64,000 bases of DNA from Thermohalobaculum sp963822985 (GTDB taxonomy: Bacteria > Pseudomonadota > Alphaproteobacteria > Rhodobacterales > Rhodobacteraceae): contig CAWGJU010000015.1 of NCBI GenBank assembly GCA_963822985.1, positions 248,001 to 312,000 of the forward strand, in the 5' to 3' direction. Below the pieces are notes generated by a model that saw nothing but the letters and a program-made list of their open reading frames with translations, ran no database searches and was not told the DNA's origin. This document shows, piece by piece, positions 48,060 through 58,049 of this stretch; the stretch's first letter is position 1, and each line of letters opens with the position of its first letter. Both the position numbers and the translations under genes were made by a program.

Positions 48060-48634
48060 ATGAAGCGCCGCGACCAGCAGAGCGGCGACGATGCGAGCCT
48101 GCAGGCGGCTGTGGTCGAGCTCGCCCCAGCCGCCCTCGCCCTCGACGCCCTCGTGCCCGGTCAGGAGCAGCCGGACGAAGTGGTCGACCAGGCAGATCGC
48201 CAGCATCACCGTGCCGACGGACATGACGATCTGCGGGATCCAGAGCGGCGTCGCGTCCAGCCCCTGGCTGATGTCGTTCCACCTGGCCGAGCCGATATTC
48301 GTCTGGATCGCGTTGCGGGCGAAGAAGACCGCCGTGACGGCGGCGACGCCATAGCACCAGAGCTCGGCATAGCGCCGCCAGCGGCCGAACCGGATCAGCA
48401 CGAGGTTGACCCGGATGTGCGCGCCGCGGTCCATCGCATAGGCGAAGCGCCAGAAAGCTCGCGCCCGCCATGCAGTAGCCGGCATAATCGGTCCCGCCGG
48501 GGAAGACGAGCCCGCTCCAGCGGGCGACCATCTGCGCGACGATCAGCGCGAGGATGCCGACCATGAAGACGGCGGCGAGCGCGCCGCCGCCGAGATAGAG
48601 CCCGTCGAGCCCGCGCCGCAGCGAGGCGAGCCAA
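48060..48634 (-). CDS. dctQ: TRAP transporter small permease DctQ (system 1), frameshifted
   Basis: A four-helix TRAP small subunit. I place the start at a TTG (48634) because a perfect GAGGAGG ribosome site (48648-48642) lies seven bases upstream; one extra base just after the start then leads into LASLRRGLDGLYLGGGALAA and VFMVGILALIVAQMVARW. A second break near 48460 precedes FAYAMDRGAHIRVNLVL, the helix-2 signature of the family, and the helix 4 region IPQIVMSVGTVMLAICLVDH. No stop codon separates it from DctM in the same frame, so the C-terminus is uncertain. It follows a stem-loop after dctP. Confidence 0.7.
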
Positions 48635-48653
48635 GGCCCGGCCTCCTCGCGCG

Positions 48654-48682
48654 GCCGGCCGCGCCTTGCGGGCGCGGCCGGC
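48654..48682 (-). promoter_or_regulatory. GC-rich stem-loop in the dctP-dctQ gap (system 1)
   Basis: GCCGGCCGCGCC (48654-48665) pairs perfectly with GGCGCGGCCGGC (48671-48682) over a five-base loop. It sits between the dctP stop and the dctQ ribosome site. Such hairpins after solute-binding-protein genes commonly protect or attenuate the message so that more binding protein than permease is made. Confidence 0.6.
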
Positions 48683-48725
48683 GGGCGAGGCGGCAGTCCC
48701 GCCCCGGGCTCTGTGCGCGGCTCGG

Positions 48726-49715
48726 TCAGTTCTGGCCGGCCTTGTATTCGTCGATGATCGCCTGTCCCTGGTCGCCGGCCTTGTCGGTCCACTCCTGGAC
48801 GATCTGGTCTGCCGACCTCGGTCAGGTCGGCCCTGAGCTGTTCGCTCGGCGGCTGCACCTCCATGCCGTTCGCGGCAAGCTGTTGCAGCGTGAAGTCGGT
48901 GTACTGTTCGGCGCGCCAGAAGCCGGCATAGGCGGCGAAGTCGGCGCAGGCCTGGACCGCGTTCTTGTTGCGCGTCGCTGACGTCGTCCCAGGTGTCCTT
49001 GTTCACGAAGACGTAGTTGCGCGGCATCCAGGCGTTGACCTGAGTAGAAGTGGCTCAGGTTCTCCCAGACCTTCTGGTCATAGCCGGTGGCGCCCGAGGT
49101 GAACATGCTCTCGGCGACGCCGGTGGCGAGCGCCTGGCTGAGCTCGGCCGCCTCGATCTGCACCGGCACCATGCCGGTCAGCTCGGCGATGCGCGCCGTC
49201 ATCGTGTTGTAGGAGCGGAACTTCAGCCCCTGCAGGTCCTCGGCCGACTCGATCGGCTTCTTGGTGTAGAGGCCCTGCGGCGGCCAGGGCGTCGAGTACA
49301 GCAGCACCAGGTTCTGCTCGTCGAGGATCTTCTCGAAGGTGGGCTTCGCCGCGTCCCACAGCGCCTGTGACTGGTCGAACGTCGTGGCAAGGAAGGGCAC
49401 GGAGTCGATGCCGAAGACCGGGTTCTCGTTCTCGTGCGCCGAGAGCAGCCGCTCGCCGATCGGCGCCTGGCCGGTCTGCACGGCGCGCTTGATCTCGTTT
49501 CCCTTGAAGAGCGAGCCGGCCGGGTGGACGGTGATCTCGATCTCGCCGCCGGTGCCGGTGCCGACGCATTGCGGCGAACTGCTTGGCGACGTCGGTGTGG
49601 TAGTTCGTGTCGGCATAGGCGACCGGCATGTCCCAGGTCTCGGCCGCAATGGCCGATGCGTGACCGATGCGGCGAGCGCCAGCGCCGCGGTTGTCGCCAG
49701 AAGCGTTTTCATCAT
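48726..49715 (-). CDS. dctP: TRAP transporter solute-binding protein DctP (system 1), several frame breaks
   Basis: A periplasmic solute-binding protein. MMKTLLATTAALALAASV is a signal peptide. The mature part begins WDMPVAYADTNYHTDVAKQF, and later motifs are IEITVHPAGSLFKGNEI, KFRSYNTMTARIAELTGM and EAAELSQALATGVAESMFTSG. The C-terminal helix region after PRNYVFVNKDTWDDVSDA ends in IIDEYKAGQN. Frame breaks near 49645, 49570, 49040, 48970 and 48815. The ligand is probably a carboxylate or amino-acid derivative, given the hydantoinase and D-amino-acid genes on the same strand; the family's conserved ligand Arg is in the KFRSYN segment. Confidence 0.83.
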
Positions 49716-49729
49716 GTCCCCTCCGTCCC

Positions 49730-50982
49730 TCATGCTGCGGTGCGGTCGAACCGTCCTACGCGGAACGGCGACATGTCAATGTTGGGCGTGCGCCCGGCGA
49801 TCAGGTCGGCGATCAGCCGGCCGGTGCGCGGCCCGCTGGTCAGGCCGACATGCTGGGCGCCGAAGGCGAAGTGGATGGCCGGCGCCTTGGGCGAGGCGCC
49901 GATGAAGGGCACCGCGTCGATCGTCGAGGGGCGGTGGCCGAGCCAGCGCTCCTCGCCCTCCCATTCGAGGTCGGGATAGAGCTGCGCGAGCCGCGCGCGA
50001 AAGACGCGGAACGGCTTTTCCGACAGGCGCGGGTCGAAGCCGCCGAACTCGACCTGGCCGGCGGCGCGCAGGCCGGCATCCATGGGCGTCACGACGAACT
50101 TGCCGTCGGTGAGGCTGTAGGGGAAGGGCGGCCGGCGGTTGGGCCCGCGCAGCACGACGTGATAGCCGCGCTCGGACTCGAGCCCCGGCTCGTGGCCGAG
50201 CCGCCGGGCGAGCGTGCGCCGACCAGGCGCCGGCGGAGAGCACGGCGCGGTCGAAGCGGTGCGCCTCGCCAGCGACGGTGAGCGTCGCGCCGTCCTCGGC
50301 GGGTGCCAGGTCCGCCACCTCGCCCTGCAGGAAGGTCGCCGCCATTGCGCCGGAAATGCTCGGCCAGCGCCGCGACATAGGCGCCCGGATCGGTGATCCA
50401 GCCATGGTCGAGCCAGCAGGCGGCGAGATTATAGTGCGGGCCGAGATGCGGGTCGTCCTGCAGCAGCCGGGCGCGGTCGCGCTCCTCCATGCGAAAACCA
50501 TGCGCGAGGCGCAGTTGGTGGTACCAGGCGTCGGCCTCGAACTCGGCGCGGCTGCGGTAGAGATGGGCATAGATGCCGTCCGCGATGTAGCGCTCGGCGG
50601 GCGTGCCGCGCGCCAGCGCCTTGTGCTGGTCGACGCTGTCGCCGAGCAGGTTCGCCAGCGCCTGCGCGGTCCGCTCGACCTCCGCCTTGTTGGCGCGGCG
50701 CAGGAAGGGGACCAGCCAGGGCATCAGCCGCGGCAGATAGCTCCAGCGCAGGTGCAGCGGCCCGAGCGGGTCGAAAAGCATCTTCGGCGCCTTGGCTGGC
50801 AGGCCGGGCACCGCGACCTGCACGATGCCCGACGAGGCGAGGATGCCGGCATTGCCGTAGGAGGTCTGCTCCGGCTGCCCGGGTTCGATCCGGTCGATCA
50901 GCGTGACCTCGTGGCCGTCGCGGCGCAGCCACTCGGCCGTCGACACGCCGACGATGCCGGCGCCGATGACGGCGATCCTCAT
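49730..50982 (-). CDS. D-amino-acid dehydrogenase-like FAD oxidoreductase, two frame breaks
   Basis: A DadA-type flavoprotein of about 416 residues that oxidises D-amino acids to 2-oxo acids. FAD-binding start MRIAVIGAGIVGVSTAEWL, then ERTSYGNAG-like EQTSYGNAGILASSGIVQVA, PRLMPWLVPFLRRAN and the C-terminal RWLGHRPSTIDAVPFIG followed by FAFGAQHVGLTSGPRTGR. The start at 50982 is set by an ATGA overlap with the TPP-enzyme stop, which favours MRIAVIG over the longer MGGMRIAVIG. Breaks near 50345 and 50220 (length 3n+2). Downstream of a TPP enzyme and upstream of the TRAP operon on the same strand. Confidence 0.83.
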
Positions 50983-52672
50983 GCCACCCACTCCGAGACG
51001 GGCGCGGCCGCGTCCTGCAGCGGCTGGGCGATGACGTCGACGAGGGTGGGGCCGTCATGCGCGATGGCGGCCTTGAGCGCGCCGTCGAGCTCGCTCGGGT
51101 CCTCGACGCGCCAGGACTTCAGGCCATAGGCGGCGGCGACGGCGGCGTGGTCGGTGCGGGTGAAGTCGACCGAGAAATAGCGCTCGCCGAAGCCCGATTT
51201 CTGCCCGGCCTTGATCCAGCCATAGACGCTGTTCGAGAAGACCAGAAAGGTGATCGGCAGCCCATAGCGCGTGACGGTCTCGAGCTCGCCCACCGACATG
51301 CCGAAGCTGCCGTCGCCCATGGCGCAGAGCACCTTGGCCTCGGGCCGGGCGAACTGCGCGCCGATGGCGGCGCCCAGCGCATAGCCGAGCGCGCCATGCG
51401 CGCGGTTGGTGATGAAGTGCCGGCCGGGCTGGCGGATCGTCCAGTAGGCCGAGAAATAGGGGCAGGGGGTGCCGGGGTCGGCGCAGACGACCGCCTGCGG
51501 CGGCAGCAGCCGGTTCAGCGCGTCGATGACGCGCTCGGGCCGGATCGGGCGCTCGGTCGACTGTCCGCCAGCGGGCGGAAGCCCGCCTCCTTGCCGGCGC
51601 GCGCCTCCGCCGCGATGCGCGCGCCGTCGAAGCGGCGCGGCCGCACGCCGTCGAGCGCCGCGTTGACGGCGGCGAGGCCGAGCCTGGCATCGGCCAGCAG
51701 CGCCGCCCGCGTCGCATAGCTGGCGCCGAGCACGCCCGGGTCGTTGTCGAGGTGCAGGATGGTGGTGCCGGGCGGCAGGCGAGCGCCAGCGCTCGGTCGT
51801 GACCGAGCCGGCGCGGCAGCCGATGAAGAGGACGCAGTCGGCGGCGTCGACGACGGCGCGCGTCGACGGCCGGCCGCCATTCGAGCCGACGACGCCGACG
51901 GCAAGCGGATGCGTCTCGGCGATGGCGCCCTGGCCGCAGACGGTGGTGGCCACCGGGATCTCGAGCCGCTCGGCGAGCTCGGGCGAGCTCCGCCTCGGCG
52001 CCGGCCAGCACGACGCCGCCGCCGCAGATGATGACGGGGCGCTCGGCCGCCAGCAGCGACTCGGCCAGCCGCTCGGCCTCGGCCGGGTCGGGATGAGCAG
52101 GCAGGGCCGGATAGCGTGCCAAAGCGTGGGTCGGCCCAGATCTCCTCCTCGGGCACGGGCGCCTTCTGCACGTCGAAGGGCAGCGACAGATGCGCCGAGC
52201 CGGGCCGGCCCGTCGTCATCTCGCGGAAGGCGCGGCGGACCTGCCGGGGCAGGGCGGCCGCCTGGTCGAGCACGCCGTTCCACTTGGTCAGCGGCCGGAA
52301 CAGCGCGCCCTGGTCGAGCTCGGTCAGCGGATAGCGGCCGGCCGATGTGGTCGCCACGTCCGAGGTGATGGCGAGGATCGGCACCGAGCTCTCGTTCGCC
52401 TCGACAAGGCCCGGCGCGATATAGGTGGCGCCGCCTCCGGACGGTCCCTCGCAGATGCCGACCCGGTGCGTCAGCCGCGCATAGGCGTCGGCCATATAGG
52501 CGGCGTGCCGCTCGTCGCGCGTCAGCACATGCGTCATGCCGTGGTCGAGCCGGGCGAGCGCGTCATAGAAGGGCAGCGAGGTGTCGCCGCAAAGCCCGAA
52601 GATGTGGCGCACGCCATGCCCCGCCAGCAGGCGGACCATCGCCTCGGCGCCGGTCGACTGGTTGGATGCCAT
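50979..52672 (-). CDS. Thiamine-pyrophosphate-dependent enzyme (acetolactate synthase superfamily), four frame breaks
   Basis: A three-domain TPP enzyme of about 563 residues. The N-terminal Pyr domain has GVRHIFGLCGDTSLPFYDAL and the cofactor-activating Glu in LTRDERHAAYMADAYARLT. The middle domain has ERPVIICGGGVVLAGAEAEL. The C-terminal PP domain contains HGALGYALGAAIGAQFA and the TPP/Mg motif GDGSFGMSVGELETV ending in FSNSVYGW. Breaks near 52115, 51990, 51780 and 51560. It could be a 2-oxo-acid decarboxylase or a carboligase; the sequence does not decide. The stop overlaps the DadA-like ATG by four bases, so the 2-oxo acid made by that enzyme may be its substrate (inference). Confidence 0.82.
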
Positions 52673-52721
52673 CGGTTCCCCCAAAGACGCCTTCTGGGCC
52701 AAACGAGCGACCAGCCTCAGG

Positions 52722-53555
52722 TCAGCCGCCCTCGGATTTGGCCCTGCCGACAGTGACATCGATGTCGGGCGCGTCCTCGGCCTTCATGCCGACGACGTGG
52801 TAGCCGCAATCGACATGGTGGCACTCGCCAGTGACGCCGGAGGAGAGGTCCGAGAGCAGATACATCCCCGCCCGGCCGATCTCGTCCTGCGTGACGTTGC
52901 GGCGCAGCGGCGAGTTGAGCTCGTTCCATTTGAGAATATAGCGGAAGTCGCCGATGCCCGACGCCGCCAGCGTGCGGATCGGCCCGGCCGACAGCGCGTT
53001 GACGCGGATCGCCTTCGGCCCGAGGTCCATCGCCATGTAGCGAACGCTGGTCTCCAGCGCCGCCTTGGCGACGCCCATGACGTTGTAGTGCGGCATCACC
53101 TTCTCGGCGCCGTAATAGGTCAGCGTCAGCAGCGAGCCTCCCTCGGGCATCATCTTCTCGGCGCGTTGGGCCACCGCCGTGAACGAATAGCAGGAGATGT
53201 TCAGCGACCGGGCGAAGTTCTCGGCCGAGGTGTCGACATAACGGCCTTTCAGCTCGTTCTTGTCGGCATAGGCGATCGCGTGCAGCAGGAAGTCGAGCCG
53301 GCCCCAGCGCCGTCCGACCTCGGCGAAGACCGCGTCGATCGAGTCAGGGTCGCCGACGTCGCAGGGCAGCACGAACTCCGACCCCAGGCTGGCGGCAAGC
53401 GGCTCGACCCGCTTCTTCAGCGCGTCGCCCTGATAGGTGAAGGCGAGCTCGGCGCCCTGCTCGCGGCAGGCCTGCGCGATGCCCCAGGCGATCGACTTCT
53501 CGTTCGCCACCCCCATGATCAGGCCGCGCTTGCCCGCCATCAGCCCCGCCGGCAT
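52722..53555 (-). CDS. fabI: Enoyl-[acyl-carrier-protein] reductase FabI
   Basis: The NADH-dependent last step of each fatty-acid elongation cycle. 277 residues; start MPAGLMAGKRGLIMGVANEK with an AGGAGG ribosome site. FabI hallmarks: GVANEKSIAWGIAQACREQG, LHAIAYADKNELKGRY, LTLTYYGAEKVMPHYNVMG with the catalytic YxxxxxxK (Y-N-V-M-G-V-A-K), and RVNALSAGPIRTLAASGI. Intact frame. It is divergent from pdxH. Confidence 0.95.
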   Translation of the reverse strand: MPAGLMAGKRGLIMGVANEKSIAWGIAQACREQGAELAFTYQGDALKKRVEPLAASLGSEFVLPCDVGDPDSIDAVFAEVGRRWGRLDFLLHAIAYADKNELKGRYVDTSAENFARSLNISCYSFTAVAQRAEKMMPEGGSLLTLTYYGAEKVMPHYNVMGVAKAALETSVRYMAMDLGPKAIRVNALSAGPIRTLAASGIGDFRYILKWNELNSPLRRNVTQDEIGRAGMYLLSDLSSGVTGECHHVDCGYHVVGMKAEDAPDIDVTVGRAKSEGG

Positions 53556-53670
53556 GTGTCCCCTCCTCGCGCGCCCTTGTTTCGTCGGGCTATAGGTGAA
53601 ATCTGTGGCACAGGCAAGGCGACGGGGCCGACCGTCGCGGCCTGTTGCACAGGGGCATCGGAGCGAGGCG

Positions 53671-54310
53671 ATGGCCACGATTTCGGAAGCGACGAAGCGC
53701 AGCGGCATCTTCGCCGGCGAGGACCCTTACGCGCTGGCGCGCGCCTGGCTGGCCGACGCGGTGGCGAGCGAGCCCAAGGACGCGAACGCCGGCGGCGCTG
53801 GCCACCGTCGACCGGACCGGCCTGCCGAATGTCCGCATGGTGCTGCTGAAGGAGATCGAGGCCAGCCAGACGCGCGGCGGCTTTGTCTTCTTCACCAATT
53901 TCGAGAGCGCCAAGGGCCGCGAGCTCGAGGGCAGCATGAAGGCGGCGATGGTGCTGCACTGGAAGTCGCTCGACCGGCAGCTGCGGCTGCGCGGGGTTGT
54001 GGAACGCGTCTCCGACAAGCAGGCGGACGAATACTACAACACCCGCGCTTATCAAAGCCGGATCGGCGCCTGGGCGTCGAAGCAGTCGCGCCCGCTCTCG
54101 TCGCGGCGCGCGCTGCTGGCCGAGGTGGCCAAGCTGGCGGCCAAGTACCCGAACAAGCCGCCGCGTCCGCCGCATTGGGGCGGCTTCCGCATCCGGCCCG
54201 TCGAGATCGAGTTCTGGGCGAACGGCGACTTCCGGCTGCACGACCGCTTTCGCTGGACGCGGATGAAGCCTGACACCGACGCCTGGACGGTGCAGCGGCT
54301 GAACCCCTGA
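53671..54310 (+). CDS. pdxH: Pyridoxamine 5'-phosphate oxidase PdxH, one frameshift
   Basis: An FMN enzyme making pyridoxal phosphate. The 212-residue product starts MATISEATKRSGIFAGEDPY. After one extra C near 53790 it continues AALATVDRTGLPNVRMVLLK, FFTNFESAKGRELEGS, WKSLDRQLRLRGVVERV and RIGAWASKQSRPL, ending FWANGDFRLHDRFRW and WTVQRLNP, the family's C-terminal RLxP signature. Length 3n+1 fits a single insertion. The divergent arrangement with fabI is common in alphaproteobacteria. Confidence 0.92.
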
Positions 54311-54433
54311 TCGGCCGAGGTCAACCGGGGCGACCAGGGGCCGCCCGCTTATGGACGGCGATGCGCGTTCCGTGGCACCACGGAGCTGCGGCGCCGGAGC
54401 GCGGCGCCGCAGATCGGGATCACGGCGCGAGCA

Positions 54434-55175
54434 ATGCCGACCAACGACCGCAAGACGCTGCTGCTGACCGGCGCGAGCCGCGGCATCGGCCACGCCACGG
54501 TGAAGCGGTTCTCGTCGGCCGGCTGGCGGGTGATCACCTGCTCGCGCCACCCGTTCCCCGAGGACTGTCCCTGGGAGGCGGGGCCCGAGGACCACATCCA
54601 GCTGGACCTCGCCGACCCGGAATCGACGATCGAGGCGGTGGCCGAGATCAGGCGCCGGCTGGCCGACCGGACGGCTCGAGGCGCTGGTCAACAATGCCGG
54701 CATCTCGCCGAAGGGGCCGAAGGGCGAGCGGCTGAACACGGTGACGACGGACCTGCGAACCTGGGGGCAGGTGTTCCACGTCAACTTCTTCGCCCCCGTC
54801 GTGCTGGCGCGAGGGCTGATCGACGAGCTTGCCGCCGCCAAGGGCGCGGTCGTCAACGTCACCTCGATCGCGGGCGCGCGCGTCCATCCATTCGCCGGCG
54901 CCGCCTATGCGACGTCCAAGGCCGCGCTGGCCGCCCTGACGCGCGAGATGGCGCATGATTTCGGGCCGCTCGGCGTCCGCGTGAACGCCATCGCGCCGGG
55001 CGAGATCGAGACGGCGATCCTCAGCGCCGGCACCGAAAAGCTGGCCGAGGCGATCCCGATGCGCCGGCTCGGCAAGCCCGAGGAGGTGGCGCGCACGATC
55101 TATTACCTCTGCACCTCCGAGAGCTCGTACGTGAACGGCGTCGAGATCGAGATCAACGGCGGCCAGCACGTCTGA
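54434..55175 (+). CDS. Short-chain dehydrogenase/reductase, one frameshift
   Basis: A classical SDR of about 246 residues. Cofactor site LLTGASRGIGHATVKRFSSA; after one extra base near 54675 the NNAG motif (LEALVNNAGISPKGPKG), catalytic Ser region NVTSIAGARVHPF and YxxxK (AAYATSKAALAALTREM), then RVNAIAPGEIETAIL and the C-terminal YVNGVEIEINGGQHV. The substrate is unknown. The next gene, a glutathione transferase, follows in the same direction after 82 bases. Confidence 0.88.
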
Positions 55176-55257
55176 CGCGCCTGCGGGGTTCCGCCGGGCG
55201 CGACAGCCATGCTTCAGTGCGCCGGCCACGCAACGCCCGAACCGGAGGATCGCCCCG

Positions 55258-55886
55258 ATGATCGACCTTTACACCTGGACCACGCCGAACGGCCGCAAGG
55301 TCTCGATACTGCTCGAGGAGCTCGGGGTGCCGTACACCGCCCATGCCGATCGACATCACCAAGGACGAGCAGTTCCAGCCGCATTTCCTCGACGTCTCGC
55401 CGAACAACAAGATCCCGGCGATCCACGACCACGACACGGGCGTGAAGCTGATGGAGTCGGGCGCCATCATGCTCTACCTCGCCGAGAAGCACGGGCGGTT
55501 CCTCGGCCAGGGCGAGGACCGGCTGCGCGCCATCGAATGGCTGATGTGGCAGATGGGCGGCCTCGGGCCGATGGCGGGCCAGGCGCACCATTTCCTGAAG
55601 TTCAACAAGGGCAAGGCGCCCTATGCCGAGGAGCGCTATGGCAAGGAGACGCGGCGGCTCTATAAGCGTGCTGAACGAGCGGCTGACCGGCCGCGACTTC
55701 ATCACGGGCGAGTACACGATCGCCGACATGGCGTGCTGGCCCTGGATCAGCCGCTTCGAGTGGCAGGAGATCGACCTCAACGAATTTCCCGCCGTCCGCG
55801 ACTGGTATCTGCGGATCGCCGAGCGACCGGCGACCAGGCGCGGTTATGACGTGCCCAAGCCGACGACCGACATCCCGATGCCCTGA
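55258..55886 (+). CDS. Glutathione S-transferase (YghU/Ure2-like), two frame breaks
   Basis: A GST of about 208 residues. N-terminal thioredoxin fold MIDLYTWTTPNGRKVSILLE with the TPNGRK active-site loop of the nu/Ure2-like class, then DITKDEQFQPHFLDVSPNNK and IPAIHDHD, GAIMLYLAEKHGRFLG. The C-terminal helical domain has MGGLGPMAGQAHHF and TIADMACWPWISRFEWQEID. Breaks near 55345 and 55665 are one base each (length 3n+2). The TPNGRK loop points to disulfide-reductase-like YghU/YfcG activity. Confidence 0.87.
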
Positions 55887-56077
55887 TCCGAGAGCACGGA
55901 GGCCCGTGCGCGCGTCACACCCGCTCTGTCGCGCTGTCGGCGAGTGTTCCGATTCGGCTTGGGATTTGCGGACTTCATTGGAGAGGATCCGCCTGGCCGA
56001 TCGGGCGCCTTAAGGCCGCGCCGGGTCATCTCCTCCGGGCAAGGCGGACAGGCCGCGACCTCCCGCCGCCCATGCTT

Positions 56078-57361
56078 TCACTTGTCGGCGAAGAGAGCCG
56101 GCAGCGTCAGCGAGATTGCCGGCACGTAGGTGGTCAGCATCAGCGCGACCAGGATCGCGAGGTAGAACGGCCAGATCGTCTTCACCGCCTGTTCGATCTT
56201 CACGCCGCCGATGACGCAGCCGACGAAGAGGCAGGCGCCCACGGGAGGCGTGCACAGGCCGAGGCCCAGGTTCATCATCATGATGATGCCGAACTGGATC
56301 GGGTCCATCCCCAGGTCGCGCACCACGGGCAGAAAGATGGGCGTGGTGATCAGGATCAGCGCCGCCATGTCCATGATGCAGCCGAGCGCCAGCAGGATGA
56401 CATTCAGCATCAGCAGGATGACGACAGGGTTCTCCGAGATCGCCGTTAGCGTCCCGGCCAGCGCCTCGGGAACGCGGTAGAGCGCGAGCAGGTAGGCAAA
56501 AGCCGAGGCCGTCGCGACCAGGACCATCACCAGGCTGGTGGTGCGGACCGCGCCGAGCACCGCGGCCTTGAAGGCCTGCCACGACAACTCTCGGTAGACG
56601 AGCGTCGTCACGACGAGCGCATAGATCGCCCCGAAGGCGCCCAACTCCGTCACCGTCATGATCCCCGACAGCACGCCGCCGACGATGATGACCGCGGTGA
56701 GCAGCCCCGGGATCGCGATTAGGAACGACGTCGCGAGCGCCCGGAAACCCGGGAACGGCTCGGCGCCATAGCCGCGCCGGACGGCGACCACATAGGCCGC
56801 GACCCCCAGGCAGAGGCACATCAGCACCCCCGGAACGATGCCGGCGATGAACAGCGACGACACCGAGACGCCGCCGGCCGCCACCGAGAACAGGATCATG
56901 TTGTGGCTGGGCGGGATGACGACGCCGGCGATGGAGGATGTGACGGTCACGTTGACCGCATAGTCGCCGTCATAGCCCTTTTCCTTCATGACCGGCATCA
57001 GGATCGAGCCGAGCGCCGAGGTGTCGGCGACGGCCGATCCGGAGATGCCGCCGAACAGCATCGAGGCGAAGACGTTGACGAGGCCGAGCCCGCCGCGCAG
57101 CGAGCCGACGGCGGCGGCCGCGAGGCGGACGAGCCTGGCGGCGATGCCGCCCTGCATCATCAGGTCGCCCGCGAAGATGAAAAAGGGGATCGCGAGGAGC
57201 GAGAAGACCGAGACGCCCGCCATGATCCGCTGGAAGGCGACGAAGAGCGGGAGGCCCTCGTAGAGAAAGCCGCCGACTGTCGCGAGGCCGAGTGCGAAGG
57301 CGACGGGAACGCCGGCCAGCATCGCGCCGATGAAGATTCCGAAGAGGATCAGCAGGCCCAT
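56078..57361 (-). CDS. dctM: TRAP transporter large permease DctM (system 2)
   Basis: Intact 427-residue TRAP large subunit with multiple hydrophobic helices. Motifs: LLILFGIFIGAMLAGVPVAFALG, SLLAIPFFIFAGDLMMQGGIA, MLFGGISGSAVADTSALGSI, SIAGVVIPPSHNMILFS, GVLSGIMTVTELGAFGAIYA, DMAALILITTPIFLPV and GLGLCTPPVGACLFVGC. It resembles the sialic/uronic-acid type (TIGR00786) permeases. It begins one codon after the dctQ stop and ends a dctP-dctQ-dctM operon. Confidence 0.93.
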   Translation of the reverse strand: MGLLILFGIFIGAMLAGVPVAFALGLATVGGFLYEGLPLFVAFQRIMAGVSVFSLLAIPFFIFAGDLMMQGGIAARLVRLAAAAVGSLRGGLGLVNVFASMLFGGISGSAVADTSALGSILMPVMKEKGYDGDYAVNVTVTSSIAGVVIPPSHNMILFSVAAGGVSVSSLFIAGIVPGVLMCLCLGVAAYVVAVRRGYGAEPFPGFRALATSFLIAIPGLLTAVIIVGGVLSGIMTVTELGAFGAIYALVVTTLVYRELSWQAFKAAVLGAVRTTSLVMVLVATASAFAYLLALYRVPEALAGTLTAISENPVVILLMLNVILLALGCIMDMAALILITTPIFLPVVRDLGMDPIQFGIIMMMNLGLGLCTPPVGACLFVGCVIGGVKIEQAVKTIWPFYLAILVALMLTTYVPAISLTLPALFADK

Positions 57362-57362
57362 C

Positions 57363-57914
57363 TCAGATCTCCGCCCCGCGGCGCTGGCCGGCGAGCCGCA
57401 AGGCGAGGCTCGTCAGCGAGAAGAGGACGATAAGCGCGCCGCAGATCGCCAGCGGCGCGGCGCGCCAGCCCTCGGACAGCCCGAGCATCGGCACGATGCG
57501 CTGCGCCGTGCCGATCGTGAGCTTCATTCCGAACCAGGCCATGAAGCCGCCGAACACGGCGAGCAGCAGGTCGGCGGCGAGCCGCAACGCGCGGCGCGGC
57601 CGCGACGGCATCGCCTCGCGAATGAAGTCGATCGACAGATGCGACGAGCGCCAGACGCCCACCGCGGCGCCGATGAAAGTGATCCAGACGATGAGCAGCA
57701 GCGCCAGCTGCTCGACCCAGGTCGGCGTGTCGTTGAGCACGTACCGGCCAAAGACGAGCCAGCCGAAGATGGCGATCAGCGTCACCATCATCACGCCCGA
57801 GATCAGCATCGCGGCAGACGCGACCCGGTCGAGCACGGCCACCGCGACCGCGAGCCAGCGCGGCGCTGCACGAGAAGGGTGTTCTCCGGGATCCGGCGAC
57901 GGAGCGAACGACAT
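57363..57914 (-). CDS. dctQ: TRAP transporter small permease DctQ (system 2)
   Basis: An intact 183-residue four-helix subunit. Helix 1 is ISGVMMVTLIAIFGWLVFGRY, followed by the family's LNDTPTWVEQLALLLIVWIT and RSSHLSIDFIREAMP segments. The stop and the dctM start are separated by one base, so they are translated together. It lies 135 bases after dctP, across a strong stem-loop. Confidence 0.9.
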   Translation of the reverse strand: MSFAPSPDPGEHPSRAAPRWLAVAVAVLDRVASAAMLISGVMMVTLIAIFGWLVFGRYVLNDTPTWVEQLALLLIVWITFIGAAVGVWRSSHLSIDFIREAMPSRPRRALRLAADLLLAVFGGFMAWFGMKLTIGTAQRIVPMLGLSEGWRAAPLAICGALIVLFSLTSLALRLAGQRRGAEI

Positions 57915-57988
57915 CGACGTGGTGTCCTGATCGGGCGGGTTCCGGCGAGGCGTCGCCGCGCGGCCCGAGCGCGACGACGTGGGGGCAA

Positions 57989-58019
57989 AGCTGCCCCGGC
58001 CAGGCAGGCCGGGGCAGCT
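57989..58019 (-). promoter_or_regulatory. 13-bp perfect stem-loop in the dctP-dctQ gap (system 2)
   Basis: AGCTGCCCCGGCC (57989-58001) pairs perfectly with GGCCGGGGCAGCT (58007-58019) over loop AGGCA. No T run follows, so it is better read as an mRNA stabiliser or attenuator setting a high binding-protein to permease ratio than as a full terminator. The first TRAP operon has an analogous hairpin in the same place. Confidence 0.7.
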
Positions 58020-58049
58020 CGATGCAAACCGGGAGCGGCGGCGTCCCCT

